NCBI GenBank assembly: GCA_030649935.1
Contig: JAUSFN010000026.1
Span: 186,001 to 250,000, forward strand
Length of the DNA: 64,000 nt
Source of the DNA: Candidatus Planktophila sp.
Lineage (GTDB): Bacteria > Actinomycetota > Actinomycetes > Nanopelagicales > Nanopelagicaceae
Direction of reading: 5' to 3'
Part shown: positions 26,347 to 35,864 of the stretch, in pieces
How the letters are laid out: every line of letters begins with the position of its first letter
Position numbering within the stretch: position 1 is the first letter of the stretch
Notes under the pieces: model-generated
Told to the model about the DNA's origin: nothing
The model's input: the letters and a program-made list of their open reading frames with translations, nothing else
The model's database searches: none
Translations under genes and position numbers: made by a program

Positions 26347-27258
26347 TTATCGATTTTTTAATTGTCGCATTAGCTTTTTCAAATTGTATAGATTAAATAA
26401 TTGCAAAAACAAATAATTCGCAAATCTAATTGGGATAATCACGAGTCTGACTATCCCTCTCACTAATCGCACTTGGAGAAATTTACTTGTGCGAGGGTAT
26501 TTCTTAATTCTGTTATCCGATAGGTAGTCCCAGGAGATCCAGTCATAAGAGGCACGTAAAAAACTTTGCATCGCTCCATCACTTGTATATCGAAAGTCAG
26601 TCGCGTTATTCCTGCTTCCATCGTTTTCAATTCTTTGAGTAGAAGTAGATAAACTCCGATTCACATGGAGAACACATATACCGGCAAAAAATTCTATTGA
26701 ATGCACCGAGCTTGAGAAAATATCTTTCTTGATATTTAATTCATCGCTTCTTGCATTTAACGAATTAATTTTATCTTTTAAAAAGTTGACAAATGAATAC
26801 TTTTGAAAATTCTCAAACTTCATGAAACTCGTTTGTGTATCTTCAATGATAATCAACCCGCCATCAAGAATATGAGGCAAGGCACACCTAGTTGTAATTA
26901 TTTGTTGATCGTTACGATGACCCCCATCATCCAAAAGCACATGGATATCACCAATCTCTTTAAAAAAGTCACTCCAAAAAAGTGAGTTTGACTGGTCGCC
27001 AATGAATATTTCGAACCCATGCTCGCGCCATTTAGTGGCTTCGGGATTCAAATCCACTCCTATGATTCGAGCGTTTTTGCCCAAAAAATCTCGCCACATA
27101 AATAGTGACCCACCATCAAGAATGCCAATCTCTACAAACGTAATGGTTTCCCCAACGAACTTGGCGAGAAGTTGGTCATAAACATCGAAATAATTCGTGT
27201 GTTTAATAGAAAAATATCGTGAGTCCATAAATGAACGATATGTTGATTTGTTTTCCAT
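26347..27258 (-). CDS. Class I SAM-dependent sugar O-methyltransferase (MycE/cephalosporin-hydroxylase-like fold)
   Basis: 303 residues. SAM motif I FVEIGILDGGSLFMW (about 38-52), acidic IIGVDLNPEA, and HVLLDDGGHRND (about 106-117) with metal-binding acidic residues. This pattern is seen in metal-dependent sugar O-methyltransferases of the MycE type and in CmcI-like proteins. The C-terminal 60 residues are basic and hydrophobic, perhaps a membrane anchor. Substrate not determinable. Confidence 0.75.
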   Translation of the reverse strand: MENKSTYRSFMDSRYFSIKHTNYFDVYDQLLAKFVGETITFVEIGILDGGSLFMWRDFLGKNARIIGVDLNPEATKWREHGFEIFIGDQSNSLFWSDFFKEIGDIHVLLDDGGHRNDQQIITTRCALPHILDGGLIIIEDTQTSFMKFENFQKYSFVNFLKDKINSLNARSDELNIKKDIFSSSVHSIEFFAGICVLHVNRSLSTSTQRIENDGSRNNATDFRYTSDGAMQSFLRASYDWISWDYLSDNRIKKYPRTSKFLQVRLVRGIVRLVIIPIRFANYLFLQLFNLYNLKKLMRQLKNR

Positions 27259-27344
27259 AATACTTGATTGTAACCTACCTATTTCTAGTTCCCTCGTAAT
27301 TTATGGTGATTCTTTGCTTCTGAATCATTAAAACTAAGCTAATT

Positions 27345-28208
27345 CTAGAAAACTAAATCTTGAAAACAATCGCCTGGCCTGTCGGGAGTTGAAGAAGATT
27401 GATTTTCCTTTGCGAGAAGAAAGAATCCACTATTTTTTGTCTCCATATGGTCATGGAACGCGTAGTCATCGAAGAGAATCTTTCCGCCTGGAAGGATTTT
27501 TTCATAGAAATACTCAAGAGTGGCGCCCGTTGGGGTAGCGGCATTTAGGTCGATATGCAACCATACAATCTCTGCTGGGTTAATAGATGTTACAAATGAT
27601 TCTGGGATATAGCCCTTATTGAAAACGGCATCTGGAGCAAACTCATTGAGCTTCTCAGTAGTAGTTTTCAGATCTAGATAGTTATACATTCCTGACTTAG
27701 ATTTTTCATTTTCTAGCAAATCATCTTCTTTCATGGCTTCCCAGGAATCGTACATGTAACATTTAAAATCTACGCCAAGATCTCTTAATGCCGACATTGC
27801 AAAGTAAGCAGTTAACCCATCACAAGTCCCTGCCTCTACTAAATTTTTAGTGCCATGTCGAGTAGCCTTTGCAGCACTTAGAGCACTCCAATAGACAATG
27901 TAATGTCTCCATGCTAAAACTTGCAAAGCTGTTGATTGCAATGGGAGATGTGCAAATTGGGATAAAATAAACTTCTTTCCATCAAGAAGTGATTTTAAAG
28001 TCTCATTTGTCTGCTTGAATCCAATAGCACTATCCACCTCTGCACCTTCAATTAGACTAGCCCACGGCGGAGTCGTGGAACTGTCCGTATACATTCCCAA
28101 CCGGAAAATGTGAATCTGCCTCGTGATATTCGAACGATTCTCCAAATGGTTAGCGCACGAGGTAAATTCTTTCCAATGAATTCCTTTATTCTCATGGCTC
28201 GCACCCAA
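27345..28208 (-). CDS. TylF/macrocin-type O-methyltransferase with C-terminal frameshift
   Basis: 287 residues. NLVEAGTCDGLTAYFAMSAL is the SAM loop; WLHIDLNAATPTGATLEYFY and PGGKILFDDYAF are typical of the TylF/macrocin O-methyltransferase family with the metal-binding Asp pair. Family members end with a strand like LPTGQG-hydrophobic. Here the reading frame ends SSSTPDRPGDCFQDLVF, while LQLPTGQAIVFKI is encoded in another minus-strand frame at about 27394-27353. A single-base indel near 27395-27405 therefore replaced the last ~15 residues. Start may be TTG at 28208 or ATG at 28094. Confidence 0.75.
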   Translation of the reverse strand: MGASHENKGIHWKEFTSCANHLENRSNITRQIHIFRLGMYTDSSTTPPWASLIEGAEVDSAIGFKQTNETLKSLLDGKKFILSQFAHLPLQSTALQVLAWRHYIVYWSALSAAKATRHGTKNLVEAGTCDGLTAYFAMSALRDLGVDFKCYMYDSWEAMKEDDLLENEKSKSGMYNYLDLKTTTEKLNEFAPDAVFNKGYIPESFVTSINPAEIVWLHIDLNAATPTGATLEYFYEKILPGGKILFDDYAFHDHMETKNSGFFLLAKENQSSSTPDRPGDCFQDLVF

Positions 28209-28346
28209 ATACTTTCTAATATGTAATTATATTCAGAGGCTGAAATCCTAACCCATTTGTTGAGAGCTACAACTTCAACCACGCGGCATTTACTCATAAG
28301 ACTTTGAGGCAGCACGATTTGTCAAAATATTGAATATGATAATCAA

Positions 28347-29300
28347 ATGGACATTCAATCCCCAGTCGTTTTGAAGCTTGAAGGCGGACTCGGAAATCAA
28401 TTGTTCGAATTGGCGGCAGGGTATTACTTGGCTGCCAAATTAGATTCTGAGTTACATCTCGATCAGTACTCGATTCCACTGACGACGGTGCATGGCGAGA
28501 CTGGATGCGGCTTTGAACCTTTTGGAGCCCTCCAACTTCCAAATTCAAGAAGTGTGCGATTGTTGCCAGAGCTGCCAAGCAGTTTTATTATCAACTTGGC
28601 AAAACGAAGCACATTTATAAAAAGATCAGCCATAAAAATGCGACTTTTCCGCAGCAATCCAAACAAACTTAAGCTATTTCTTGAGTCAAATGAAGCAAGA
28701 TCTACTGCAGAGTTTTTTGAGATTGACACTCCTATGAAACTTCACGGGAACTTTCAATCTTGGGAAATCGTGGAAAGAGCAGCCCAATGCGGATTTCCGC
28801 GAATATTTCGATTGAGAAACACACCTCAGTGGATAATCGAGCTTGAAAATACCGTAGATTTCAAGAATTCGATTGTCTTGCATTTTCGCGTGGGTGATGA
28901 CACTCGAACTAATCATAATTTCAGACAACCTGAAATTGGCTATTATTTGGAGGCTCTCAGAATAATAAAGTCGAAAAGGAAAGTCAGTAACATCTACATT
29001 TTGAGTGACGACATACCAAGAGTCAAGGAAATGTATGGCGATAAATTTGGTGAAGATTTTCATTACCTAGAAATGCCAAATGAATCGTCGGCGGGAGATC
29101 GACTTTATGTTTTGAGTTTATTCGGCGGGATTGTTTGTGCGAATAGCACGTTTTGCGGTTGGGCAGCTTGGTCAATCTATAATTCTGGTGGTGAGGTAGT
29201 TGTTCCGGTCCCGTATTCTGATGGTCCCGTTTTGGGATCCAGAGATTTCCCCTCTAAATGGCACCAGCTAGACAAGAATTTGGGGACAATCGTTGCTTGA
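28347..29300 (+). CDS. Second GT11-family glycosyltransferase
   Basis: 317 residues. LEGGLGNQLFELAAGYYLA (about 11-29) is the GT11 N-terminal signature, and NSTFCGWAAW near 265 matches the C-terminal motif. The donor motif reads LHFRVGDD rather than the usual HxRRGDY, so one Arg is replaced by Val. It may use GDP-colitose or GDP-fucose, or a changed donor. It is divergent from the TylF-like gene and followed 42 bases later by an RmlB-like gene. Confidence 0.85.
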   Translation: MDIQSPVVLKLEGGLGNQLFELAAGYYLAAKLDSELHLDQYSIPLTTVHGETGCGFEPFGALQLPNSRSVRLLPELPSSFIINLAKRSTFIKRSAIKMRLFRSNPNKLKLFLESNEARSTAEFFEIDTPMKLHGNFQSWEIVERAAQCGFPRIFRLRNTPQWIIELENTVDFKNSIVLHFRVGDDTRTNHNFRQPEIGYYLEALRIIKSKRKVSNIYILSDDIPRVKEMYGDKFGEDFHYLEMPNESSAGDRLYVLSLFGGIVCANSTFCGWAAWSIYNSGGEVVVPVPYSDGPVLGSRDFPSKWHQLDKNLGTIVA

Positions 29301-29342
29301 ATTAGGCAATATGATTGCCCAAAGCGAAATTAGGGGTAATTA

Positions 29343-30383
29343 ATGAAAGTGTTATTAACAGGCGCTGGCGGTTTTGTTGGTCACCACACTTTGGCGCACT
29401 TATTAAAGACTACCGATTGGGATATTGTCGCTACTGATTCTTTTAGACACTTCGGAATTTCAGCAAGAATTAGGGCGGTTTTTGAAGAATTACCTAGTGA
29501 AGCCTCCCGTGTGAAGGTCGTTACTCATGACCTCGCTACGCCGATTGATTCAATCACAGCTAGAGAATTTGGTGACCCTGATGTCATCATAAATATGGCA
29601 AGTGATTCTCATGTGGATCGCTCAATCACAGATCCAAGACCCTTTGTTGAGAACAACGTAGCATTGGCATTGACGCTTTTAGATTACGCTAGGACTCTGC
29701 CATATTTAAAAACTTTTATCCAAATCGGGACGGATGAAGTTTATGGACCTGCACCTGAAGGTGTTAATCACCCCGAATGGAGTCCACAAGTACCATCGAA
29801 TCCCTACTCAGCCAGCAAGAGTGCTCAAGAGGCAATCGCAATTTCATATTGGAGAACTTTTAACGTCCCAGTAATCTTGACAAATACGATGAATATTATT
29901 GGAGAACGGCAGGACGTTGAGAAATTTGTGCCATTGATAATTAATATGCTCCAGCAGGGAAAGCCAGTTCCCGTGCACGCAGTGGAAAAAAATGGCCAGT
30001 GGATGTCAGGAAGTCGATTCTATCTCCATGCACGCAATCAAGCGGATGCACTGAGATTCTTGATTACACACTTCGTGGACACGCCGCATAAATACACTGA
30101 CGGACTTGAACGTCCCGAGAGGTTTAATGTTAGAGGTGAGACTGAAATAAGCAATGACGAGATGGTCGTTTTAATAGCCAAATTCCTAGGAAAATCAAAA
30201 CCAAAGAATGAACTCGTAAAGTTTACAAATGTTGAGGGAACTCGGCCAGGGCATGATTTAAGATATGCTCTTGATGGGGACAAGTTAATGGGAATGGGTT
30301 GGAAACCGCCTGTTGCCTTTGAAAAATCACTAGAGCGAACAGTTAATTGGACAGTTAAGAATCCAATTTGGATTTCTCTTTAA
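29343..30383 (+). CDS. dTDP-glucose 4,6-dehydratase-like SDR
   Basis: 346 residues of extended SDR: VLLTGAGGFVGHHTLAHLL, then DVIINMASDSHVDRSI with the RmlB-type ASxSHVDRSI, IGTDEVYGPAPEG with the catalytic Asp-Glu of 4,6-dehydratases, NPYSASKSAQEA with Tyr/Lys, and NTMNIIGERQDVEKFVP. RmlB removes water from dTDP-glucose to give the 4-keto-6-deoxy sugar. The substrate nucleotide is not certain; no thymidylyltransferase is in the window. Its 3' end overlaps the ABC transporter frame by 16 bases if the TTG start of the latter is used. Confidence 0.82.
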   Translation: MKVLLTGAGGFVGHHTLAHLLKTTDWDIVATDSFRHFGISARIRAVFEELPSEASRVKVVTHDLATPIDSITAREFGDPDVIINMASDSHVDRSITDPRPFVENNVALALTLLDYARTLPYLKTFIQIGTDEVYGPAPEGVNHPEWSPQVPSNPYSASKSAQEAIAISYWRTFNVPVILTNTMNIIGERQDVEKFVPLIINMLQQGKPVPVHAVEKNGQWMSGSRFYLHARNQADALRFLITHFVDTPHKYTDGLERPERFNVRGETEISNDEMVVLIAKFLGKSKPKNELVKFTNVEGTRPGHDLRYALDGDKLMGMGWKPPVAFEKSLERTVNWTVKNPIWISL

Positions 30384-30388
30384 TTGTA

Positions 30389-32212
30389 ATGAACCGCTTG
30401 GGAAACAGTCCATTAAGTAGGGCAATCAAGGTTCTCTCTCGAGCTGATCGGCGCAAAATAATTGCAATCACCTTTCTGCAGATTTTAATGGGTGGCCTAG
30501 ATTTATTGGGCGTAATCGCAATTGGTCTATTGGGAGCACTTTCAGTAACTGGGTTGCAATCTAGCAATCCAGGGAATCGCGTCAGTGCTGCACTTAAAAT
30601 TTTACACATTCAAGACGCAACATTTCAAAAGCAAGCTGTCATTTTGGGAATCAGTGCAGTAATACTTTTGGTGGGGCGAACTATATTGTCAATCTTTTTT
30701 ACACGCAGAACATTGTTTTTCTTGAGCCGAAGAGGAGCAAAGATTTCAGCGGATCTTATTTCAAGACTCTTGTCTCAGCCTCTTTTAATCGTCCAATCAA
30801 GAACTACTCAAGAAACAGTTTATGCTGTCACGACAGGCGTTGAGCGAATTGTCTTACAAGTATTAGCAACCGCGGTTGTCTGGATCGCAGATCTTGCTCT
30901 TTTAGTTGTGATGATGGTCGGGTTGTTAGTAGTGGACCCAGTCACTGCCATATCAACCTTTCTTGTTTTCTTGTTGGTTGGATATTTCTTATACAAGTTC
31001 ATGCATGTTCGTGCTGGAAATCTTGGTGTCGAAAATTCCACACTGAGTATCAAGAGTAATGAAAAGATAGTTGAAGTCTTTGCCTCATATCGCGAATCGG
31101 TTGTACGGAACCGCCGAGATTATTATGCAAGAGAAATGGGACACCTAAGGTACTCATTAGCAAACACTTCTGCGGAACTGGCATTTCTACCATACGTAAG
31201 TAAATATGTGATTGAAACGACCGTGGTAGTGGGGGCAGTCCTCATCGGAGCTGCACAGTTCTTCTTCCAAGACGCTTCCCATGCCATAGCAACTTTGGCA
31301 ATATTTCTTGCGGCGGGTACCCGCATAGCACCAGCAATACTGCGACTCCAACAGGGAACAATTACCATTAAAAGTGGCTTGGGAGTAGGTTCGCCAACCT
31401 TGGATTTAATAGAGGCTTTAGGTACTGCGCCAATGACCGAGAACATAGATGACAGGGTTGATGTAATTCACGAGGGATTCATTTCTGAAATAGATATTGA
31501 GGATGTTTCTCTTACCTATCCAAATAAAATTGTGCCAGCGATCGCTAATGTTTCTCTTACGATTCCAGCCGGCACTTCTATAGCATTCGTAGGGCCGTCG
31601 GGTGCAGGCAAAACGACAATGATTGATGTTTTGCTAGGCGTCTTAAATCCTGATAGCGGCTCAGTTTTAGTATCGGGTTTACCTCCATTGCTTGCCGTGG
31701 CAAAATGGCCGGGGTCAGTGTCATACGTACCCCAGGATGTGGTGATTGCCGCCGGCACAATTCGCGAGAATATTGCCCTCGGTTACCCAATGGAGGAAGC
31801 CACGGACGAATTAGTTATGGGCGCACTAAAAGTGGCCCATCTTGATAAATTTGTTGCAAGTTTGCCAGAGGGCATTGATACCCAGGTAGGTGAACGAGGA
31901 GCCAGAATCAGCGGTGGACAGAGGCAAAGGCTGGGCATTGCACGAGCCATGTTTACGCGCCCGCACCTGTTAGTCCTAGATGAAGCAACTAGTTCATTAG
32001 ATGGTGAAACGGAGGCAAGCATTTCTGACGCGATTCATGCACTGCGAGGTTCAACAACTGTTGTCATAATTGCTCACCGCTTATCTACTGTTAGAAATGC
32101 AGACAAGGTCGTATATCTTTCTAACGGTAAAGTGCTGGCAACCGGAACATTTGATGAGGTCCGAAAAACTGTACCTGATTTTGACCGTCAAGCAAAAATT
32201 ATGGGACTTTAG
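30389..32212 (+). CDS. ABC transporter, PglK/MsbA-type lipid-linked glycan flippase
   Basis: About 607 residues from the ATG at 30389; TTG at 30368 would add 7. A half-transporter: N-terminal membrane domain with about six helices (residues 25-310), then an ATPase domain with Walker A VGPSGAGKTTM near 405, Q-loop SYVPQDV, signature ISGGQRQRLGIARAM near 510 and Walker B LLVLDEATSSLD. In glycan loci this class (PglK) flips polyprenyl-diphosphate oligosaccharides across the membrane, which fits here where no Wzx-type flippase is evident. Confidence 0.9.
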   Translation: MNRLGNSPLSRAIKVLSRADRRKIIAITFLQILMGGLDLLGVIAIGLLGALSVTGLQSSNPGNRVSAALKILHIQDATFQKQAVILGISAVILLVGRTILSIFFTRRTLFFLSRRGAKISADLISRLLSQPLLIVQSRTTQETVYAVTTGVERIVLQVLATAVVWIADLALLVVMMVGLLVVDPVTAISTFLVFLLVGYFLYKFMHVRAGNLGVENSTLSIKSNEKIVEVFASYRESVVRNRRDYYAREMGHLRYSLANTSAELAFLPYVSKYVIETTVVVGAVLIGAAQFFFQDASHAIATLAIFLAAGTRIAPAILRLQQGTITIKSGLGVGSPTLDLIEALGTAPMTENIDDRVDVIHEGFISEIDIEDVSLTYPNKIVPAIANVSLTIPAGTSIAFVGPSGAGKTTMIDVLLGVLNPDSGSVLVSGLPPLLAVAKWPGSVSYVPQDVVIAAGTIRENIALGYPMEEATDELVMGALKVAHLDKFVASLPEGIDTQVGERGARISGGQRQRLGIARAMFTRPHLLVLDEATSSLDGETEASISDAIHALRGSTTVVIIAHRLSTVRNADKVVYLSNGKVLATGTFDEVRKTVPDFDRQAKIMGL

Positions 32213-33345
32213 CCTTTCATATTCAAGATTCGAGAGTACAAGTTAAGGTATTTATTCGCGCCAACGTCCATGCTGAAATATTTCTCTGCTAGTGCCCTAC
32301 ATCTAACGGGAGTCTCGGAATCTGAAAGCAAACTAGCTAACCTTGTCGCACTTTCTACTAGATTGGTTGGTGTTCCATCTAAAATCACGCCGGCATTAAA
32401 CTCCTTAAGAAACTGGTCCATATCACCTAAGCCTCTATTTACAACTATTGGCCTGCCGCACGCCAAAAATTCACCTATTTTTGTCGGCATGGCCGCAGAT
32501 AACGAAGGACCCGCGTCCATTTTACAAACAGAAACACCAAAACTGTAGTCCGGAATTAAATTGGCCATTCCAGTCTGTGTTGAAGGGAATACTTTGCTTT
32601 CTCCAACGCCAATATGAGATTTGTTTGATTCTGCAGGTCGTGCCCAATGTGTATCAACCACAAAGAGTTTTCGAAACTCTTCCATAAATAATCTACTTAA
32701 ATTTAAGTCGTAATATTCATTGTAGGTGCCAGAGAAAAGTGCTTGAGCCTTTGGTGGCATCATCGGATTTAACTTAAAATAATCTAAATCAACGGCAGTA
32801 GGTACAACCGTTCGCAATAGTGGAAGGCGTTTATGTCTTTGTTCCAAAATAGGGACTACAGCACTGGTTAAAGTAGACATCCCGATACTCCTACTTGCGG
32901 CGATACTTTCTAACCCCCGATAAATGCCGTACAAAGTTTTATTAACCAGGTTTTCTTGGATCATTACTTTTTGATCTGCCCACAGACTTCGAACATCCCA
33001 TAAAACAGGCGCCTGGCGCGAGGCGATGGCTGAAACGGCGGGAATATCACTCCGCGCATGGATCAAGTTTGTTTTTGGTATTTCTTGTCTCAAGTTATTG
33101 AGTCTCGCAACACCACCCATTAAACCGTTTGATCCAAAGTTTCGAAAATTCCATTCAACTCCAACAGATTTAAAGTAAGCGACCAGTTCCGAATTGGGAT
33201 TCGATTTTTCATAGCTAATCAAATTAATCTTCAAGCCTGATTTACTTAGGCGGGAAATTAGAGGTGTAATTTGACTGCTTCCTACACCCTCCGAAAGGGA
33301 ATCTATTGTTACGTAAGCTAAATCGAAACTGTCATATTTTTTCAT
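32209..33345 (-). CDS. GT-B glycosyltransferase (GT4-like)
   Basis: 378 residues. N-terminal domain with LAYVTIDSLSEGVGSSQITPLI and LIHARSDIPAVSAI; the donor half has VVPTAVDLDYF, KMDAGPSLSAAMPTKIGEFLACG and RPIVVNRGLGD, as in GT4 transferases (Glu in KIGEFLACG). It is convergent with the flippase gene (4-base overlap) and 3 bases downstream of the next GT-B gene on the same strand, so the run from 37.1 to 32.2 kb forms one operon. Confidence 0.85.
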   Translation of the reverse strand: MKKYDSFDLAYVTIDSLSEGVGSSQITPLISRLSKSGLKINLISYEKSNPNSELVAYFKSVGVEWNFRNFGSNGLMGGVARLNNLRQEIPKTNLIHARSDIPAVSAIASRQAPVLWDVRSLWADQKVMIQENLVNKTLYGIYRGLESIAASRSIGMSTLTSAVVPILEQRHKRLPLLRTVVPTAVDLDYFKLNPMMPPKAQALFSGTYNEYYDLNLSRLFMEEFRKLFVVDTHWARPAESNKSHIGVGESKVFPSTQTGMANLIPDYSFGVSVCKMDAGPSLSAAMPTKIGEFLACGRPIVVNRGLGDMDQFLKEFNAGVILDGTPTNLVESATRLASLLSDSETPVRCRALAEKYFSMDVGANKYLNLYSRILNMKG

Positions 33346-33348
33346 TAT

Positions 33349-34419
33349 TTAACCCATCACAGACTCAAAAGCCAAGTCCCACTTTTTGAGCAAAATAGTT
33401 TGATTGTGATTTTCACGCAAGTAATTTTGCCCCGCCATAATTTCATCAAAGGCAAAACCTGGGTTGCTTAAAAGTCTATTGAAATTTACAAACCAATCGT
33501 CGAGAGTATTGCAAACGGCGATAACTCCTGCTTGGCGCGCAACACGAACATATGCTGGACTCGGTGAAGTTAAACAGGGAAGTCCCAGTCGCCACATGAT
33601 CAAGAGCCTATTTTCTGGCTTCAATCTCTGCATAGGCACTGACAAATCGATGGGAATCATCGCAATTGAACTCACCTTAGCGCATTCAACTAAGTTCTTG
33701 GGAGTCCAAGGAATAATATTTACGTGATCTATAAGTTGGCCTAAATCCTTTTCTAGTAGACCACGAGTACTTCTCGCGATATATTTATTTAGAAATTGGA
33801 AGTATTTCTCATCTGTAACAAAGTTTAAACTCAAGGTAGTAGTTTTTGAGAGTCTTGAAAGAGCTGGAGAAATAATCTTGACACCGCCAATTGTTGCAGG
33901 TTGACCTTCCCAAAGAATCTGATTTGTATGAGATATCGAGGTCCCGGATTTCAGTGGATCGATAAATGGAATTTCATGATGCGAGTCCAAGATGACATGC
34001 GTATTGGTGTTATAGCGCTTAATTATTTCCTCTTGCTCACTAGATGAACAAATCACAGCGCTTGAATTGACACAGAAATCCCTAACATGATGGCTAAATG
34101 GTTTAACGCCACCGCTTAAATGACCGGTAATCCTTTTCGCCAAACCGCGCGCAAGATCATCAAAAGAATTTAGCGGAGAAAGGTAGGCATCAACTAGGTC
34201 AAGAACAATTGGAACTTGTTTTCGAGCAAAATATGGAGAATTAAAATCTGAGTTCTCGCTTGCAACTATGACATCTACACTTTGGTTTAAGTCAGTAACG
34301 ATGGTATGACCCCTTGCCTGGGCCCAAAAAACGAGTCGGCGTCGGTCCCCCGCCGAAGTAAAAGTTGGTGACAGTGGCCAATAGCCAATATTGAGCTTCC
34401 TCAAGGGCTCAGTACCCAT
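33349..34419 (-). CDS. Putative GT-B glycosyltransferase
   Basis: 356 residues. The N-terminus NIGYWPLSPTFTSAGDRRRLVFWAQARG with an acceptor-domain glycine/arginine region, PIVLDLVDAYLSP, VICSSSEQEEIIKRYN and, in the C-terminal half, IIPWTPKNLVECAKVSSIAMIPI then KPENRLLIMWRLGLPCLTS, where KPENR may be the phosphate-binding part of the donor site. GT4 signature motifs are weaker than in neighbours. The start overlaps the upstream SDR gene by 19 bases. A sugar-transfer role is inferred from fold pattern and position. Confidence 0.7.
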   Translation of the reverse strand: MGTEPLRKLNIGYWPLSPTFTSAGDRRRLVFWAQARGHTIVTDLNQSVDVIVASENSDFNSPYFARKQVPIVLDLVDAYLSPLNSFDDLARGLAKRITGHLSGGVKPFSHHVRDFCVNSSAVICSSSEQEEIIKRYNTNTHVILDSHHEIPFIDPLKSGTSISHTNQILWEGQPATIGGVKIISPALSRLSKTTTLSLNFVTDEKYFQFLNKYIARSTRGLLEKDLGQLIDHVNIIPWTPKNLVECAKVSSIAMIPIDLSVPMQRLKPENRLLIMWRLGLPCLTSPSPAYVRVARQAGVIAVCNTLDDWFVNFNRLLSNPGFAFDEIMAGQNYLRENHNQTILLKKWDLAFESVMG

Positions 34420-35270
34420 TCCAAGCCTGTAATTAAAGAGTCCTTCGGTGACCAGCCAGATATAAAAAGCGGGGAAGTTTTACCTGCTACGAAAACCTCA
34501 CTATGTCCAAAATTATGCATCTCCCACGCTGGTAGTTGATTAGTGGTTTGCAACAGTTCTTCAAGGGTTACTAATAGTTCAAGATTCGTAAAACCGAAAG
34601 AAGTGCCTACATCTATTTCCGTTGGAAGTTCGTTGTTGATAGCCCACGATATCGCTGAAGCAATATCTCTCGTAGTAATCCAATCATGAATCGAAGAAGT
34701 ATCATCCAGAACGACAGGTTCTCCATTTTTAAGGGAGCGAATTAGGTGTGGAATTAATCGCTTTTGATCCTGATTAGGGCCGTAAGGGTAAAAAATACGT
34801 GCCCAAGTAAATCTCATATCGGAACCTCGCATTAACTCTTTTACTGAGTTCAAGGCAACTACTTTTTGTTCAGCATATAGAGTACTGGGAGCGAGATTCG
34901 TAATTCCGGCCGTACTCAGCCCACTCTGAAATCCATATTCAGCACAAGTCCCCAAAATTATTAAGTGCTCAACGTCAGAGTGGGCAATGTATTTAGCTAA
35001 ATCAGTTGTAAACTTCGAATATTTGAAGTTCGAGAGATCATTCCTATAAACCCCCGGCTTAGTTATCCATGCAGTATGGACAATAATCTGAGGTTTCCAA
35101 TCAAGAACCTTTATAAATTCTTCAAAGTGAAATATGTCACCTAAAACCTGCTTGCAATTAATCCCTTCACGCGGCGTTCGTGAAAAAGCCAGGAGTTCAT
35201 GACCTTCGGACTGCAGCCTCTTGACTACGGAAGTTGCTATAAATCCATTTCCGATTACTAGAATTTTCAT
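34401..35270 (-). CDS. NDP-4-keto-sugar reductase (RmlD/NovS-like SDR)
   Basis: 289 residues. ILVIGNGFIATSVVKRL is a dinucleotide-binding loop with a slight change (GNGFIA instead of GxxGFLG), IIVHTAWITKPG, LGTCAEYG, LYAEQKVVA (Tyr/Lys) and WARIFYPYGPNQD. It follows an epimerase and a C-methyltransferase on the same strand, 6 bases after the epimerase, so a final C4-keto reduction of a branched deoxysugar is the likely job. Confidence 0.78.
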   Translation of the reverse strand: MKILVIGNGFIATSVVKRLQSEGHELLAFSRTPREGINCKQVLGDIFHFEEFIKVLDWKPQIIVHTAWITKPGVYRNDLSNFKYSKFTTDLAKYIAHSDVEHLIILGTCAEYGFQSGLSTAGITNLAPSTLYAEQKVVALNSVKELMRGSDMRFTWARIFYPYGPNQDQKRLIPHLIRSLKNGEPVVLDDTSSIHDWITTRDIASAISWAINNELPTEIDVGTSFGFTNLELLVTLEELLQTTNQLPAWEMHNFGHSEVFVAGKTSPLFISGWSPKDSLITGLEWVLSP

Positions 35271-35276
35271 TACATA

Positions 35277-35864
35277 CTAACCGTTAAGTGACTCAGCATA
35301 TTTTTGTGCCGCATATGCTAACGATACGCCCTGTGCATCCTTTTCAGAGATTGAGAGCTCTTTCAGTGGCCATTCGAAGCCAAGATCACCGAAAGGATGT
35401 ATTGAGTATGAAGATTCAGGAGAATACTGAGATGTAAGAAAATATTGCACAATTGTGTCAGGCATTAACGTTTGGAAGCCATGTGCAACACCCTTTGGCA
35501 AGTAAACTTGATTGGAGTTCTCCCGAGATAATTCAAAAGTGGCAATTTTTGCAAAACTCTTTGATTTTGGGCGAATATCGATAATTACTTCAAATGTCGA
35601 ACCTTGTATGCATGTCACTATTTTTTCTTCAGCGAATGGTTCAATTTGAAAATGTATTCCCCGAATAGTTCCGGCCTTGGGGTTAATCGATACCGCTACA
35701 GAATCCAGCTTAGCGTGCAAAAAATTTTCAGGATGAAACTTAATAAATAGACCGCGCGAATCACTTGAAGAAACGGCTTGAACTAACTTTACGCCCTCTA
35801 TATCGCTGAGATCGATATACGACACTAGATTTCGACCTGATGCATTTTGGGTATCGCGCACCAT
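35277..35864 (-). CDS. RmlC-family deoxysugar 3-/5-epimerase
   Basis: 195 residues of the cupin-fold RmlC family: SRGLFIKF, TIRGIHFQ (active-site His), VIIDIRPKSK, LPKGVAHGFQTL and the C-terminal PFGDLGFEWP. The usual length is 180-200. It starts at ATG 35864 with AAGGAG 8 bases before, so it overlaps the methyltransferase by 40 bases; a GTG at the stop of that gene is a weaker alternative. It should epimerise C3, C5 or both on an NDP-4-keto-6-deoxy sugar. Being paired with a C-methyltransferase suggests a NovW-like single epimerase. Confidence 0.88.
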   Translation of the reverse strand: MVRDTQNASGRNLVSYIDLSDIEGVKLVQAVSSSDSRGLFIKFHPENFLHAKLDSVAVSINPKAGTIRGIHFQIEPFAEEKIVTCIQGSTFEVIIDIRPKSKSFAKIATFELSRENSNQVYLPKGVAHGFQTLMPDTIVQYFLTSQYSPESSYSIHPFGDLGFEWPLKELSISEKDAQGVSLAYAAQKYAESLNG

